Shown here: positions 1 through 8,515 of the stretch, one piece after another
Numbering within the stretch: the first letter of the stretch is position 1
Layout of the letters: each line of letters begins with the position of its first letter
NCBI GenBank assembly: GCA_964645915.1
Contig: CAZYDH010000004.1
Location: 1-64,000, forward strand
From: JACNKV01 sp964645915
GTDB taxonomy: Bacteria; Fidelibacterota; Marinisomatia; Marinisomatales; JACNKV01
Reading direction: 5' to 3'
DNA length: 64,000 nt
Program-made: the position numbers and the translations under genes
The notes under the pieces: model-generated
The model's database searches: none
What the model saw: only the letters and a program-made list of their open reading frames with translations
What the model was told of the DNA's origin: nothing

Positions 1-193
1 ATTCGTCAATCTTAATTCTTAGATCTTCAATCTTAAATGTAATTCCATCCATCCGAGGACTTTGAAAGTGCACGGTATTTACAACATCTGTGATCCCTTG
101 TTCCATAGCTGTACGCAACATATTCAATGACACTTCCGTACTTGGAGATCCGTCATCCGTGGCCGGGAGTATATGATTATGAAAATCTATCAT
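1..193 (-). CDS. CpsB/YwqE-type PHP-domain tyrosine phosphatase (partial, C-terminus outside window)
   Basis: Reading leftward from an ATG at 193 gives 64 codons open to the window edge. The protein begins MIDFHNHILPATDDGSPS, the HxH-containing N-terminal motif of the PHP-fold tyrosine phosphatases CpsB/CapC/YwqE. In the family the two histidines and following aspartates bind metals, and the enzyme dephosphorylates the bacterial tyrosine kinase that controls capsule or exopolysaccharide chain export. A later TVHFQSP matches the ATPHH-like second metal segment, with one position altered. The gene lies 38 bases downstream of the four-helix-bundle gene on the same strand, so it probably belongs to a polysaccharide locus to the left. 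Only about a quarter of the usual 240-residue length is visible. Confidence 0.75.
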   Translation of the reverse strand, partial: MIDFHNHILPATDDGSPSTEVSLNMLRTAMEQGITDVVNTVHFQSPRMDGITFKIEDLRIKIDE

Positions 194-231
194 GGACTAT
201 ATGGAGCATGGAAACCGAAATACGGACACTG

Positions 232-591
232 TTAAAATTTTTCCTTTCTAACTTTGATTAATTTATAGAGCATTGCTGAAATCTTTCTGGATTTTTCTAT
301 GAATTCATTTCCAATAGTTTTTTCAATGCTTCCTGTTTCAACGGCGATGAACAGTTGCGTGCGCAATTCTGAACATGAACCTTTTGCGATGTATAAAAAT
401 TGAATGAATTCTTTATTCCCTTTTCTATCAAATCCTTCAGAAATGTTTGAAGGGATAGAAACTGCTGATCTTTGAATTTGATCTCTTAAACTGTAATCTT
501 TACAATATTTTAAGGCCTTATATATTCCCACTGAAAGCCGAACACCTTCTTTCCATACATTTAAGTCTTCAAATTTCTCAATCTTATCCAC
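232..591 (-). CDS. Four-helix bundle protein (23S rRNA intervening sequence / IVP family)
   Basis: The 119-residue product matches the small four-helix bundle family (TIGR02436/pfam05635) from the typical core FEDLNVWKEGVRLSVGIYK, then the LRDQIQRSAVSIPSNISEGF segment and the KEFIQFLYIAKGSCSELRTQ helix. Members were first named from intervening sequences in some 23S rRNA genes but are mostly free-standing. A related protein, Avd, is the accessory factor of diversity-generating retroelements, but no reverse transcriptase or repeat pair is visible here. It starts at GTG; no ATG lies in frame nearby. It precedes a CpsB-like gene on the same strand, and such genes are often found in polysaccharide clusters. 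The biochemical role is unknown. Confidence 0.8.
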   Translation of the reverse strand: MDKIEKFEDLNVWKEGVRLSVGIYKALKYCKDYSLRDQIQRSAVSIPSNISEGFDRKGNKEFIQFLYIAKGSCSELRTQLFIAVETGSIEKTIGNEFIEKSRKISAMLYKLIKVRKEKF

Positions 592-1108
592 TATACATTC
601 TGTCTCCGGTCTGCAGTCTACGCCGGCTTAATATTTTACTCTAATCATATCCGTTTAAATATTATAAATATAATTTTTATATAGCTCCGCCACCTCAGTC
701 ACAGATACTGAGCAAGCAACCAATAATAGTCAGAAAATCTGTCTTTCAGATACGGGACAGTATTAAGTTATTCAGGGGTGTGATATTCATGTAGCCAGAC
801 GGCTATAACAATGGGAATACAATACGCATATGCGTATCTTTCCCAAATTGAATTTGATATGATACTGACCCTTCTATTCATATTTATCATTATGGATATT
901 TATGAACGAGGTTAACTTATAACAGGGTTAAGCATACAGTCAATACGTAATTAAATTACATTCATTTTTTCTTGATTTCTTTATATCGGAAATCGAGAGA
1001 AAGATCTTCAATATTTTTATTATTTCAAAAGAGAGATTGGTGCTGCTTTTTTTAACGATATTCAGTCTGATAATTGTGAATTTGTTAATAATTCCGAGGG
1101 TTAGAAAT
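592..1108. other. Noncoding stretch with small inverted repeats
   Basis: About 517 bases hold no convincing gene. A short open frame at 940-1140 overlaps a terminator, has no recognisable content and is discounted. Visible structures are a perfect 16-bp palindrome at 822-837, a 6-bp stem (CTCAGT/ACTGAG, 694-712) and a 5-bp stem at 737-751. The promoter for the minus-strand gene starting at 591 must lie here, but no convincing consensus can be picked out by eye. Confidence 0.5.
822..837. promoter_or_regulatory. 16-bp perfect palindrome, possible operator
   Basis: ATACGCATATGCGTAT is a perfect inverted repeat with no spacer, in the intergenic region about 230 bases upstream of the four-helix-bundle gene. 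Its form suits a homodimeric DNA-binding protein site, but no regulator gene is adjacent and no second copy was noticed. It may also be chance in AT-rich DNA. Confidence 0.25.
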
Positions 1109-1134
1109 AAAAAAGCCACTCGTGAGTGGCTTTT
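1109..1134 (-). terminator. Rho-independent terminator after tRNA-Val
   Basis: The hairpin arms GCCACT and AGTGGC (1115-1130, loop CGTG) are followed on the minus strand by six T residues (1109-1114). It lies just downstream of tRNA-Val, so it should end that transcript. Confidence 0.8.
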
Positions 1135-1144
1135 AACCAATAGG

Positions 1145-1221
1145 TGGTGGGCGATGACGGATTCGAACCGCCGGCATCCTGCTTGTAAGGCAGGCGCTCT
1201 GACCAGCTGAGCTAATCGCCC
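1145..1221 (-). tRNA. tRNA-Val (anticodon TAC)
   Basis: The minus strand folds as a complete 77-nt cloverleaf. The acceptor arm GGGCGAT pairs with ATCGCCC, discriminator A is followed by an encoded CCA, the anticodon loop is CTTACAA (TAC, Val) and the T-loop is GTTCGAATC. Unlike the other two tRNAs in this window, CCA is encoded. A terminator follows directly. Confidence 0.95.
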
Positions 1222-1252
1222 TGTATGTAATTATTATGAAAAAACTTTTTTT

Positions 1253-1295
1253 CGATTAGCGAAGTTGCCTGTCCCGACTGTCGGGAAGCTAATCG
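1253..1295 (-). terminator. Two-tier hairpin between lon and tRNA-Val, candidate terminator
   Basis: An outer 8-bp stem (CGATTAGC 1253-1260 with GCTAATCG 1288-1295) encloses an inner CCCGA/TCGGG stem (1273-1285). It sits just after the lon stop codon on the minus strand and is followed by A-rich then T-rich sequence with GTTTTTTC. This suits termination of lon, though the U-run does not abut the stem. The outer arm also repeats the GATTAGC found in the 5' end of the neighbouring tRNA-Val. Confidence 0.45.
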
Positions 1296-1322
1296 TCCAA
1301 TGCTTAAAATTCGGTGGAGAGT

Positions 1323-3725
1323 TTACGAACTTTTTTTCGTTTTAATCTTCGATTTTTTTTGTTTTTTTATTTGTGGAACAGCAACTTCAATCACATCCAT
1401 GATCTCTTTTGCAAAATGGAAGGTCAGATCTTTTTTAATGTGCTCAGGAATTTCTTCCAAGTCTTTCCGGTTATGGTCCGGTAAAATGATTGTCTTGATT
1501 CCCGAGCGATGAGCTGCCGTCACTTTCTCTTTCACACCGCCAATCGGAAGAACATTTCCGCGTAAAGTAATCTCACCCGTCATGGCCACACCCGTTTGAA
1601 CCGGATATCCGGATAACAATGAAACAAGCGATGTAAACATTCCTACACCGGCAGATGGTCCATCTTTCGGTATTGCTCCCGCAGGGACATGAACATGAAC
1701 ATCCGTTTTCTCGTGAAAATCTTCAGGAATTCCTAATAATTCGGTGTGTGATCTCACATAGGTTAATGCAGCGGTGGCAGATTCTTTCATCACATCACCG
1801 AGTTGTCCGGTAAGAGTTAATCCACCTTTTCCTCTCATTTTTGATGATTCGATGAATAAGATATCTCCGCCTGCTGCTGTCCAAGCTAAGCCCGTCACAA
1901 CTCCCGGTTTTGTTGTTCTCTCGGCGATCTCAGAGTAAAACTTTGGTGCACCGAGATATTCCGACACCTTATTTTTTGTCACGCGAGATTTCTTGACCTT
2001 TTTCTCAACCTTTTTCAAAGCCACTTTTCGTAAAACGTTTGCGATTTCTCGTTCAAGGTTTCGCACACCGGCTTCTCGCGTATATGAACGGATCAACTCT
2101 TTGATTGCGCTTGAATCCAATGTTACCGATTTTTCATCCAATCCATTTTCTTCAATTTGCTTCGGAATCAAATGCCGTTGTGCAATATTGACTTTTTCAT
2201 CCTCAATGTATCCGGAAAAGTCCAATATTTCCATCCGATCTTTCAAAGCCGGTGGAATGGCATCACGGTAATTTGCGGTAGAAATAAACATCACATTGCT
2301 CAAATCAAAATCAACTTCCAAATAATGGTCACTAAATGTAGAGTTCTGTTCAGGGTCTAGCACCTCCAGCATTGCAGAAGATGGGTCACCTCTAAAATCT
2401 GAACCCAGCTTGTCAATTTCATCTAACATAAATACCGGATTATTTGTCCCGACTTTCTTCAATGATTGAATGATTCGTCCCGGTAATGCACCAATATATG
2501 TACGTCGATGCCCGCGAATTTCTGCTTCGTCATGAACACCTCCTAATGAAAGGCGGACGAACTCACGTCCCATGGATCGAGCAATGGATTTACCTAACGA
2601 TGTTTTACCCACTCCGGGAGGACCCGCAAAACATAGAATAGGACCCCGAACAGGTTTATCCGGATGTTTCTTTTGTTTGAGTGATCGAACGGCTAAATAT
2701 TCAATGATACGCTCTTTGACTCTTTCCAATCCATAATGGTCTTCATCCAAAATATTCTTTGATTTTTTAATGTTGATCTTGTCCTCAGATGATACATCCC
2801 ATGGAAGATCGGCTAGCCACTCTACATACGTTCTCGCCACCGAATATTCCGGTGATTGAGTCGGAATCTTTGTTAATCTATCTAACTCCTTCAGCGCAAT
2901 TTTTTCAGCTTCTTCACTCATTTTAGCGGCTTTTACTTTTCCTTCCAATTCCTGCAGTTCAACCGAACCTTCATCCTCACCCAATTCCTTACGGATCGCT
3001 TTTAATTGTTCACGTAAATAATATTCTCTCTGCGATTTTGATATTTCATCTTGCACTTCACTCTGAATTTCTTCACCAAGTTTAATCCGTTGGATTTCTT
3101 TTTGAATAATACTGATAGTTCCTTCCATCCGTTTTTTAATATCTAACTCTTCTAAGATGGTTTGTTTTTCAGCATTGGAAACCGTTAATAATGAGATTGC
3201 TCGATCAGCCAGTCGATTTGGTTTTTGTATATTATTGAGCATCCCGGAATGTTCTTCCGTTAGGTTAGGTGCCACATTCACTAATTCCAGGAAGATATTT
3301 CTTAGATTATTTGTTAAGGCTTCCACCGTTATTTCGTCAGCAATAGGTTCGTCATTGACACGCTCAACAGCAGCAACATAATAGGGATCATCTTTTAAAT
3401 AAGAAAGGATCTTTACCCGTTCTACACCTTGCACTATCGCCGATTTACTGTTATCCGGCATATCGAATACTTTCAACACCATTGATAACGTACCGTAAGA
3501 ATAGAGATCTCCTTTTTCAGGGTCTTCAATGGAACCGTCCTCTTGGGCGACGACGACAATATATTTATGGTCAGGATCAAGATCACTGATCAATTTTAAA
3601 GATTTCTCTCTACCTATATAAATTGGGATAACCTGTTGCGGGAATAAAACGGTATTCCGCAAGGGCATGATTGGATATTGTTTTCCTTCGGTCTGTTCTG
3701 CTGGAGTTGTTTTTTCTTCACTCAT
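1323..3725 (-). CDS. lon: ATP-dependent Lon protease
   Basis: This is an 800-residue soluble AAA+ serine protease that degrades misfolded and regulatory proteins in the cytoplasm. The order is N-terminal substrate-binding LON domain (from YPIMPLRNTVLFPQQ), coiled-coil helical region, AAA+ module with Walker A GPPGVGKTS near residue 367 and Walker B VFMLDEIDK, and the C-terminal Ser-Lys protease domain with PKDGPSAGVG (Ser near 690). Length is close to the E. coli enzyme. The last 15 residues are a lysine-rich tail. The ATG is preceded by AAGGAA at good spacing. It stands alone, separated from lipA by 112 bases, with a hairpin after it. No CIRCE or sigma-32-like heat-shock element was recognised upstream. 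Confidence 0.97.
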   Translation of the reverse strand: MSEEKTTPAEQTEGKQYPIMPLRNTVLFPQQVIPIYIGREKSLKLISDLDPDHKYIVVVAQEDGSIEDPEKGDLYSYGTLSMVLKVFDMPDNSKSAIVQGVERVKILSYLKDDPYYVAAVERVNDEPIADEITVEALTNNLRNIFLELVNVAPNLTEEHSGMLNNIQKPNRLADRAISLLTVSNAEKQTILEELDIKKRMEGTISIIQKEIQRIKLGEEIQSEVQDEISKSQREYYLREQLKAIRKELGEDEGSVELQELEGKVKAAKMSEEAEKIALKELDRLTKIPTQSPEYSVARTYVEWLADLPWDVSSEDKINIKKSKNILDEDHYGLERVKERIIEYLAVRSLKQKKHPDKPVRGPILCFAGPPGVGKTSLGKSIARSMGREFVRLSLGGVHDEAEIRGHRRTYIGALPGRIIQSLKKVGTNNPVFMLDEIDKLGSDFRGDPSSAMLEVLDPEQNSTFSDHYLEVDFDLSNVMFISTANYRDAIPPALKDRMEILDFSGYIEDEKVNIAQRHLIPKQIEENGLDEKSVTLDSSAIKELIRSYTREAGVRNLEREIANVLRKVALKKVEKKVKKSRVTKNKVSEYLGAPKFYSEIAERTTKPGVVTGLAWTAAGGDILFIESSKMRGKGGLTLTGQLGDVMKESATAALTYVRSHTELLGIPEDFHEKTDVHVHVPAGAIPKDGPSAGVGMFTSLVSLLSGYPVQTGVAMTGEITLRGNVLPIGGVKEKVTAAHRSGIKTIILPDHNRKDLEEIPEHIKKDLTFHFAKEIMDVIEVAVPQIKKQKKSKIKTKKSS

Positions 3726-3837
3726 AAAATTTCCTTTGGTATATGTACAAAATATGTTCTCAAATAATATGCCATCTCTATTTCCCTGTTAGTATGACAC
3801 AACGTCTATGTTATTATGGCAGATTGTCAAATGAATC

Positions 3838-4704
3838 TTATTCCAAAATCTTAATTGCCTGCTGATCTGCATGGTATGAACTTCTTACTAATGAACCGGC
3901 TTCTACAATAGAAAAACCAAATTCCAGTCCAATATTTTTATAGATTTGAAATTCCTCTTCCTTTATATAATCAATCACGGGTAGATGGTTTTTAGTTGGT
4001 TGTAAATATTGTCCAATCGTAAAGATCGAAACTCCAATATCTACGCATGCTTTCATCACCGAAATGATCTCATCCTTTGTTTCTCCAAGTCCGAGCATCA
4101 TCCCTGTTTTTGTACGAAGTCCATAATCTGAGGCCATTTTCAGCACATCTAAACTCCGTTGCCAATTTGCCTGAGCCCGAACTTTCTTACTGATCCGTTC
4201 TACGCATTCAACATTATGACTGAAGATGTTAGGACAACTTTCAAACACCATTTGTAATGCATCAGCGTCACCTTGAAAATCCGGCGTTAACACTTCTACC
4301 GTGCAGTTAGGATTATGATGATGAATTTCTTGGACCGTTTTTGCCCATATTTTTGCACCATAATCTCCTTTAAGATCATCACGATCTACCGACGTCACAA
4401 CCACATGACGCAATCCCATTTTTTTTACGGCCATTGCACTATGATATGGTTCCATAGGGTTAGGTGGGTTGGGTTTTCCGGTCTTTACCGAACAAAATCC
4501 ACACGAACGTGTACAAACATCTCCAAGGATCAAAATCGTCGCTGTTTTGCGATCCCAGCATTCATGAATATTCGGGCAGCGAGCCTCTTCACACACTGTG
4601 TTTAGATGATATTTCCCAACTACATCTTTCACGAAGCGATAATTATCGCTTCGTGAAAACCTGATCTTCGGCTTTCCGGTTGGCGATGTATGTTTAGGTG
4701 TCAT
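3838..4704 (-). CDS. lipA: Lipoyl synthase
   Basis: This radical SAM enzyme inserts two sulfur atoms into octanoyl groups on lipoyl domains of 2-oxoacid dehydrogenases and the glycine cleavage H protein. All cluster ligands are present: auxiliary cluster C38, C43, C49 in CEEARCPNIHEC; radical SAM cluster C64, C68, C71 in CTRSCGFC; and the C-terminal RSSYHAD (about 274-280), whose serine also ligates the auxiliary cluster. The length of 288 is normal. Its ATG overlaps the lipB stop by 4 bases, so the two are translationally coupled, giving the complete de novo lipoylation pair next to dihydrolipoyl dehydrogenase. Confidence 0.97.
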   Translation of the reverse strand: MTPKHTSPTGKPKIRFSRSDNYRFVKDVVGKYHLNTVCEEARCPNIHECWDRKTATILILGDVCTRSCGFCSVKTGKPNPPNPMEPYHSAMAVKKMGLRHVVVTSVDRDDLKGDYGAKIWAKTVQEIHHHNPNCTVEVLTPDFQGDADALQMVFESCPNIFSHNVECVERISKKVRAQANWQRSLDVLKMASDYGLRTKTGMMLGLGETKDEIISVMKACVDIGVSIFTIGQYLQPTKNHLPVIDYIKEEEFQIYKNIGLEFGFSIVEAGSLVRSSYHADQQAIKILE

Positions 4705-5330
4705 TTCTCTAAACGAGATTGCAAAGCCATGTTCATTTCTTCAATGACAATTTCCTTTACCGTCTCCATCTTGATTATTTTATGTAATTGATGTTCAATC
4801 GAAGTCACTCCAAATTTAGAGATTCCACAAGGGATCATCCCTTGATACCAAGACAGATCAGGATGAACATTCAACGCAAATCCGTGCATGGTTATCCACC
4901 GGGATATTTTTACACCCAAGGCTGCAATTTTCTCATCTTTTACCCATACGCCCGGATAATCAGTTTTCCGTGTTCCATTGATCTGAAGTCGCTTTAAAGA
5001 CCGGATCAACGTTTCCTCCAGTAAATTCACATACGATTTCACATTGAGTTTATATGGACGGAGATCAAGAATCGGATATCCAACGATTTGTCCGGGACCA
5101 TGCCAAGTAACATCTCCCCCACGATCAACTTGAATAATCTCTGCGCCGTCACTGCGAGAATCGAGTAAGTTTCTATCGTCAGCATTCTTTCCCAAAGTAT
5201 AAACCGGATCGTGTTCAACCAATAACAATGTATCTTGAATTTTTCCACTCATACGATCTTGAAAGACTTGCTTTTGAACATCCCATGCATCGGAATATGA
5301 ACATCGTCCCAAATCACGTATGTGAATCAT
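4701..5330 (-). CDS. lipB: Octanoyl-[acyl carrier protein]:protein N-octanoyltransferase
   Basis: LipB moves octanoate from acyl carrier protein to the lysine of lipoyl domains, the step before LipA. The 209-residue protein has the substrate-tunnel motif WHGPGQIVGYPILDL (about 76-90), the catalytic lysine in ALGVKISRW (K141) and the catalytic cysteine in MIPCGI (C168). It overlaps lipA by 4 bases and follows lpd by 52 bases. No lplA-type salvage ligase was seen in the window. Confidence 0.96.
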   Translation of the reverse strand: MIHIRDLGRCSYSDAWDVQKQVFQDRMSGKIQDTLLLVEHDPVYTLGKNADDRNLLDSRSDGAEIIQVDRGGDVTWHGPGQIVGYPILDLRPYKLNVKSYVNLLEETLIRSLKRLQINGTRKTDYPGVWVKDEKIAALGVKISRWITMHGFALNVHPDLSWYQGMIPCGISKFGVTSIEHQLHKIIKMETVKEIVIEEMNMALQSRLEK

Positions 5331-5382
5331 ATTTATCTTTTTATTGGTACAGTGTTAAAAATAATATCGGAAATACGACATA

Positions 5383-6765
5383 CTAAATATGGATCGCTTC
5401 ATCTTGTGAATCCGCAACCGCTTCAAAAATTGCTTCAGACAAGGTTGGGTGCGGATAAATTGTCTTCAGTAATTCTTTATAGGTCATTTCGCTTTGCAAC
5501 GATAAGCCTGCCTGCGCGATTAAGTCTGTGGCTCCCGGACCGATGATATGGCAACCTACCATTTTTTCAGATTTAGCATCATAAATCATTTTAACAAACC
5601 CTTCTGAGTCATTTATTGCAGATGCTTTTCCCAGAGCTCTAAACGGGAACCGTCCGATCCTGATCTCTATTCCGGATTCTTTTGCCGCTTTTTCGGTTAA
5701 ACCGATAGAAGCAACTTCCGGATGACAATAAGTACAACCCGGGACTTGATTATAATCAATGGAAGTCACGGATTTACCTGTCAAATGATCAATAGCTAAT
5801 ATACCCTCAGCGGATGCAACGTGAGCTAACCACGGAGGACCGATTACATCTCCGATTGCATATATGTTTTCAATATTCGTTTGCATAAAATCATTGGTTT
5901 TTATCCATCCGTTTTCGGTGACGATCCCTGCATTCTCCAATCCGATTGTTTCAATATTCGCTTTCACTCCAACTGCGATCAGTGCTTTTTCTGCCTCTAT
6001 CTTTTCACCATTTGATAATTTTACCATTACACCCGATTCAGCTTTTTTGACGGAATCAACCATTGTATCCGTTCGCATCTTTATTTTTCGTCTTTTAAAA
6101 GCACGTTCCAATTCTTTCGATATTTCTTCATCTTCAATCGGCAAGATAGTCGGCAACGCTTCAATTAAAGTCACTTCTGTACCAAAGGTATTGAAATAAT
6201 ACGCAAATTCAACGCCAATCGCTCCTGCTCCAATGATTACGATACTTTCAGGTTGTTTATCTAAGACTAATGCGTCTTTAGATGTAAGTATGTCCACCCC
6301 GTCCGGTTTCATTCCATCGAACCATTTTGATCGTGCTCCGGTTGCAAGAATAATTTTATCTGCGGAAACCTTGTTGATCTGTCCTTCAGCATCGGTTGTT
6401 TCAACCGTATTCGGGTCAAGTAGTTTTCCGTACGCTTTAATCCATGTTATATCACTATTTTTGAAGAGAAATTCAATTCCGCGTGATAGTTTTTTTACAA
6501 CATCCCTCGAGCGTTTTATATTCTTTTGCCAATCCACAGAAATTCCATCGGTAGTAATACCAAACTTTTTTGCATTTTTCACTTGGTCATATACTTCAGC
6601 ATTTTTTAACAGTGCTTTGGTCGGAATGCATCCCCAATTACAACAGATTCCACCGAGTGCGGCAGATTCAATGACGGCAACTTTTTTCCCAAACTGTGCT
6701 GCTCGAATCGCTGCAACATATCCACCGGGACCGGAACCGATTACGATGAGATCAAATTTTTCCAT
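5383..6765 (-). CDS. lpd: Dihydrolipoyl dehydrogenase (E3)
   Basis: This FAD flavoprotein reoxidises dihydrolipoamide in pyruvate and 2-oxoglutarate dehydrogenase complexes and the glycine cleavage system. The Rossmann motif GSGPGG lies at residues 10-15, the redox disulfide is C41-C46 in CCNWGCIPTK, the NAD-binding motif is GAGAIGVEFA, and the C-terminal HPHPT supplies the catalytic histidine. An additional cysteine (C42) sits beside the redox cysteine. I chose the ATG at 6765, one base after the folE stop, rather than an upstream in-frame alternative at 6786, because the protein then starts MEKFDLIVIG like its relatives. No E1 or E2 genes are nearby, so E3 is encoded with the cofactor-assembly genes instead. 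Confidence 0.95.
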   Translation of the reverse strand: MEKFDLIVIGSGPGGYVAAIRAAQFGKKVAVIESAALGGICCNWGCIPTKALLKNAEVYDQVKNAKKFGITTDGISVDWQKNIKRSRDVVKKLSRGIEFLFKNSDITWIKAYGKLLDPNTVETTDAEGQINKVSADKIILATGARSKWFDGMKPDGVDILTSKDALVLDKQPESIVIIGAGAIGVEFAYYFNTFGTEVTLIEALPTILPIEDEEISKELERAFKRRKIKMRTDTMVDSVKKAESGVMVKLSNGEKIEAEKALIAVGVKANIETIGLENAGIVTENGWIKTNDFMQTNIENIYAIGDVIGPPWLAHVASAEGILAIDHLTGKSVTSIDYNQVPGCTYCHPEVASIGLTEKAAKESGIEIRIGRFPFRALGKASAINDSEGFVKMIYDAKSEKMVGCHIIGPGATDLIAQAGLSLQSEMTYKELLKTIYPHPTLSEAIFEAVADSQDEAIHI

Positions 6766-6766
6766 T

Positions 6767-7339
6767 TTAGAGATTACGTAAACCAATAATACTTAAGAAT
6801 TCTGCCCTTGTTTCTGAGTCATCATGAAATTCGCCCAGCATCGCGGATGTAGTTGCAAAGCTGTTTTGTTTCTCAACTCCTCGCATTTGCATGCATAAAT
6901 GTCTACCTTCAACAACTACGGCTACCCCCACAGGATTTAATAACGTTTTTAATGTATTTGCAATCTCATGTGTTATCCGTTCTTGTAACTGAAGTCTGCG
7001 ACAATACATTTCAACTATTCGTGGAATTTTAGACAAACCTATAATTTTTCCATTTGGAATATATCCGACATGAACCTTACCGAAAAACGGAAGTAAATGA
7101 TGCTCACAAATGCTGAAAAATTCAATATCCCTGACAATAACCATTTCACTGATATCTTCATGGAAGATTGCATTATTAACAATCTCATCTAAATTAGTTC
7201 GATAACCGCGTGAAAAGAACTCCCACGCCTTCGCAACCCTTTCCGGTGTACGTAATAATCCTTCTCGTTCGGTATTTTCTCCTATTTCCTTTAGTAAGGT
7301 TGATGTGGAGTTTTCAATTATTTTATTATTTAGTGACAT
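6767..7339 (-). CDS. folE: GTP cyclohydrolase I
   Basis: FolE converts GTP to 7,8-dihydroneopterin triphosphate, the entry step for folate, biopterin and queuosine-type deazapurines. The 190-residue protein has the zinc ligands C78 and H81 in CEHHLLPF and C149 in HLCMQMRGV, with the core VGYIPNGKIIGLSKI between. It lies 3 bases after the queuosine-precursor transporter gene and 1 base before lpd. Its place beside a QueD-like gene suggests it feeds a pterin or deazapurine branch. Confidence 0.96.
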   Translation of the reverse strand: MSLNNKIIENSTSTLLKEIGENTEREGLLRTPERVAKAWEFFSRGYRTNLDEIVNNAIFHEDISEMVIVRDIEFFSICEHHLLPFFGKVHVGYIPNGKIIGLSKIPRIVEMYCRRLQLQERITHEIANTLKTLLNPVGVAVVVEGRHLCMQMRGVEKQNSFATTSAMLGEFHDDSETRAEFLSIIGLRNL

Positions 7340-7342
7340 AGG

Positions 7343-8020
7343 TTATTCCCAATTTTGCTCGTCCGGATCCTCATGGACTTTCGGTTTTAATGCCCAAACA
7401 CCTAAATAGAATAACGGTGTATCAACTAAAGCAACCAGCATTTTAAACAAGAAACCATTTCCTAATAACCCGGGGAAGCGCTCCCACTCCACTACTCCTG
7501 TGACACAAAGCAGGAGGATGACGGTGGCAGTATCAACAAATTGTGATACAATTGTAGACCCGTTATTTCTGAGCCATAAATGTTTTCCTTTTGTCAGTCG
7601 TTTCCAAAAATGGAAAATACGAATATCGATAAACTGTGCCAATAAATAAGCAACCATTGAAGCAAAAACTGCAGGTCCAAACAGCCCAAATACTTTATTG
7701 AACATTTCACTTGAAACCGGCGACCACACTGTTTGTGGCATAGCATTAGCAACCAAAACGACTATCATCACAAAAACACTGGCTACAAATCCGGAAATAA
7801 CCACTTGATCTGCTTTCTTTTTACCATATAGTTCTGAGATTAGATCTGTCACTAAGAACGTAATAGGATAAGGCAATATTCCGACAGACAATTCAAATGT
7901 AAACAATCCAAAAGGGGTCCATGTAAAGAATTTTTGAAAGATTAAATTTGCTGTAATAAGTGAAGCGATAAAAATACCGCTTAATATCAAATAAAGTCGA
8001 TTTTGAAATTCGTTTTTCAT
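7343..8020 (-). CDS. yhhQ: Queuosine precursor transporter (YhhQ/DUF165, VUT family)
   Basis: The 225-residue integral membrane protein has about six hydrophobic helices and the family hallmarks PYPITFLVTDLISELYGKK, FASMVAYLLAQFIDIRIFHFWKR and GSTIVSQFVDTATVILL. E. coli YhhQ imports the queuosine precursors preQ0 and preQ1. Its start overlaps the queD-like stop by 4 bases, so it is coupled to that gene. The pairing suggests salvage of queuosine precursors, because queC, queE and queF are not seen in this window. The C-terminus ends in an acidic tail. Confidence 0.88.
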   Translation of the reverse strand: MKNEFQNRLYLILSGIFIASLITANLIFQKFFTWTPFGLFTFELSVGILPYPITFLVTDLISELYGKKKADQVVISGFVASVFVMIVVLVANAMPQTVWSPVSSEMFNKVFGLFGPAVFASMVAYLLAQFIDIRIFHFWKRLTKGKHLWLRNNGSTIVSQFVDTATVILLLCVTGVVEWERFPGLLGNGFLFKMLVALVDTPLFYLGVWALKPKVHEDPDEQNWE

Positions 8021-8421
8021 CCGTAATAATCCGTATAAATGGTTGGGGTTTCAATTAACCGGAGTCGAACCAATTTCGCCTCCGTAAGATCTTTTGCTAT
8101 TTCCTGCCACATAAATTTGACCATATTCTCTGAAGAAGGTTGTTTGCCTTTAAACCAGGGAATATCTTTTTCTATCTGTGCATGATCAAACACATCCAAT
8201 ACATTTGCTTTTACAATCGAATTTAGTTTTCCTAAATCGACGATCCAGCCGGTATCAGGATTCATCTCACCTGTCACGGTCACGTGGAGTTCGTAATTAT
8301 GTCCGTGGTTTTTTGCATCGACACCAAAAACATCATGGTTTTCCTCTTTATTCCACGCTTCGTTATAGTATCGGTGGGCAGCACAATAGTGATATATTTT
8401 TGTGATTTGAGTTTTTGGCAT
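8017..8421 (-). CDS. queD: 6-pyruvoyl/6-carboxytetrahydropterin synthase family protein lacking the usual catalytic Cys
   Basis: This 134-residue T-fold enzyme belongs to the PTPS/QueD family, which acts on dihydroneopterin triphosphate. Zinc ligands are H16 in CAAHRYYN and H39 and H41 in HGHNYEL. The glycine-aspartate stretch TGWIVDLGKLNSIV, the LDVFDHAQIEKD segment and E124 in RLIETPT fit the family. The catalytic cysteine expected four residues before the first histidine of HGH is replaced by Asp35 (VDAKNHGH). This is neither the canonical QueD CxxxHGH nor the glutamate-bearing PTPS-III motif. It heads a tight set with yhhQ and folE. The exact product is therefore uncertain, and the symbol marks the family only. 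Confidence 0.75.
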   Translation of the reverse strand: MPKTQITKIYHYCAAHRYYNEAWNKEENHDVFGVDAKNHGHNYELHVTVTGEMNPDTGWIVDLGKLNSIVKANVLDVFDHAQIEKDIPWFKGKQPSSENMVKFMWQEIAKDLTEAKLVRLRLIETPTIYTDYYG

Positions 8422-8515
8422 GAGTTTTTCTCTGTTAATCTACAAAAGATAACCGGGAAATTTACCCTCTATTCATTATTGTGTAAAAACAGAAAATACC
8501 TACTGGAGTTACCTG

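Noticed and set aside
232..591. Diversity-generating retroelement accessory protein (Avd)
   Set aside because: The four-helix bundle fold is shared, but no reverse transcriptase, template repeat or variable repeat was seen in the window.
940..1140. Possible 66-residue minus-strand gene
   Set aside because: It overlaps the tRNA-Val terminator, has low-complexity composition and shows no recognisable motif or ribosome binding site.
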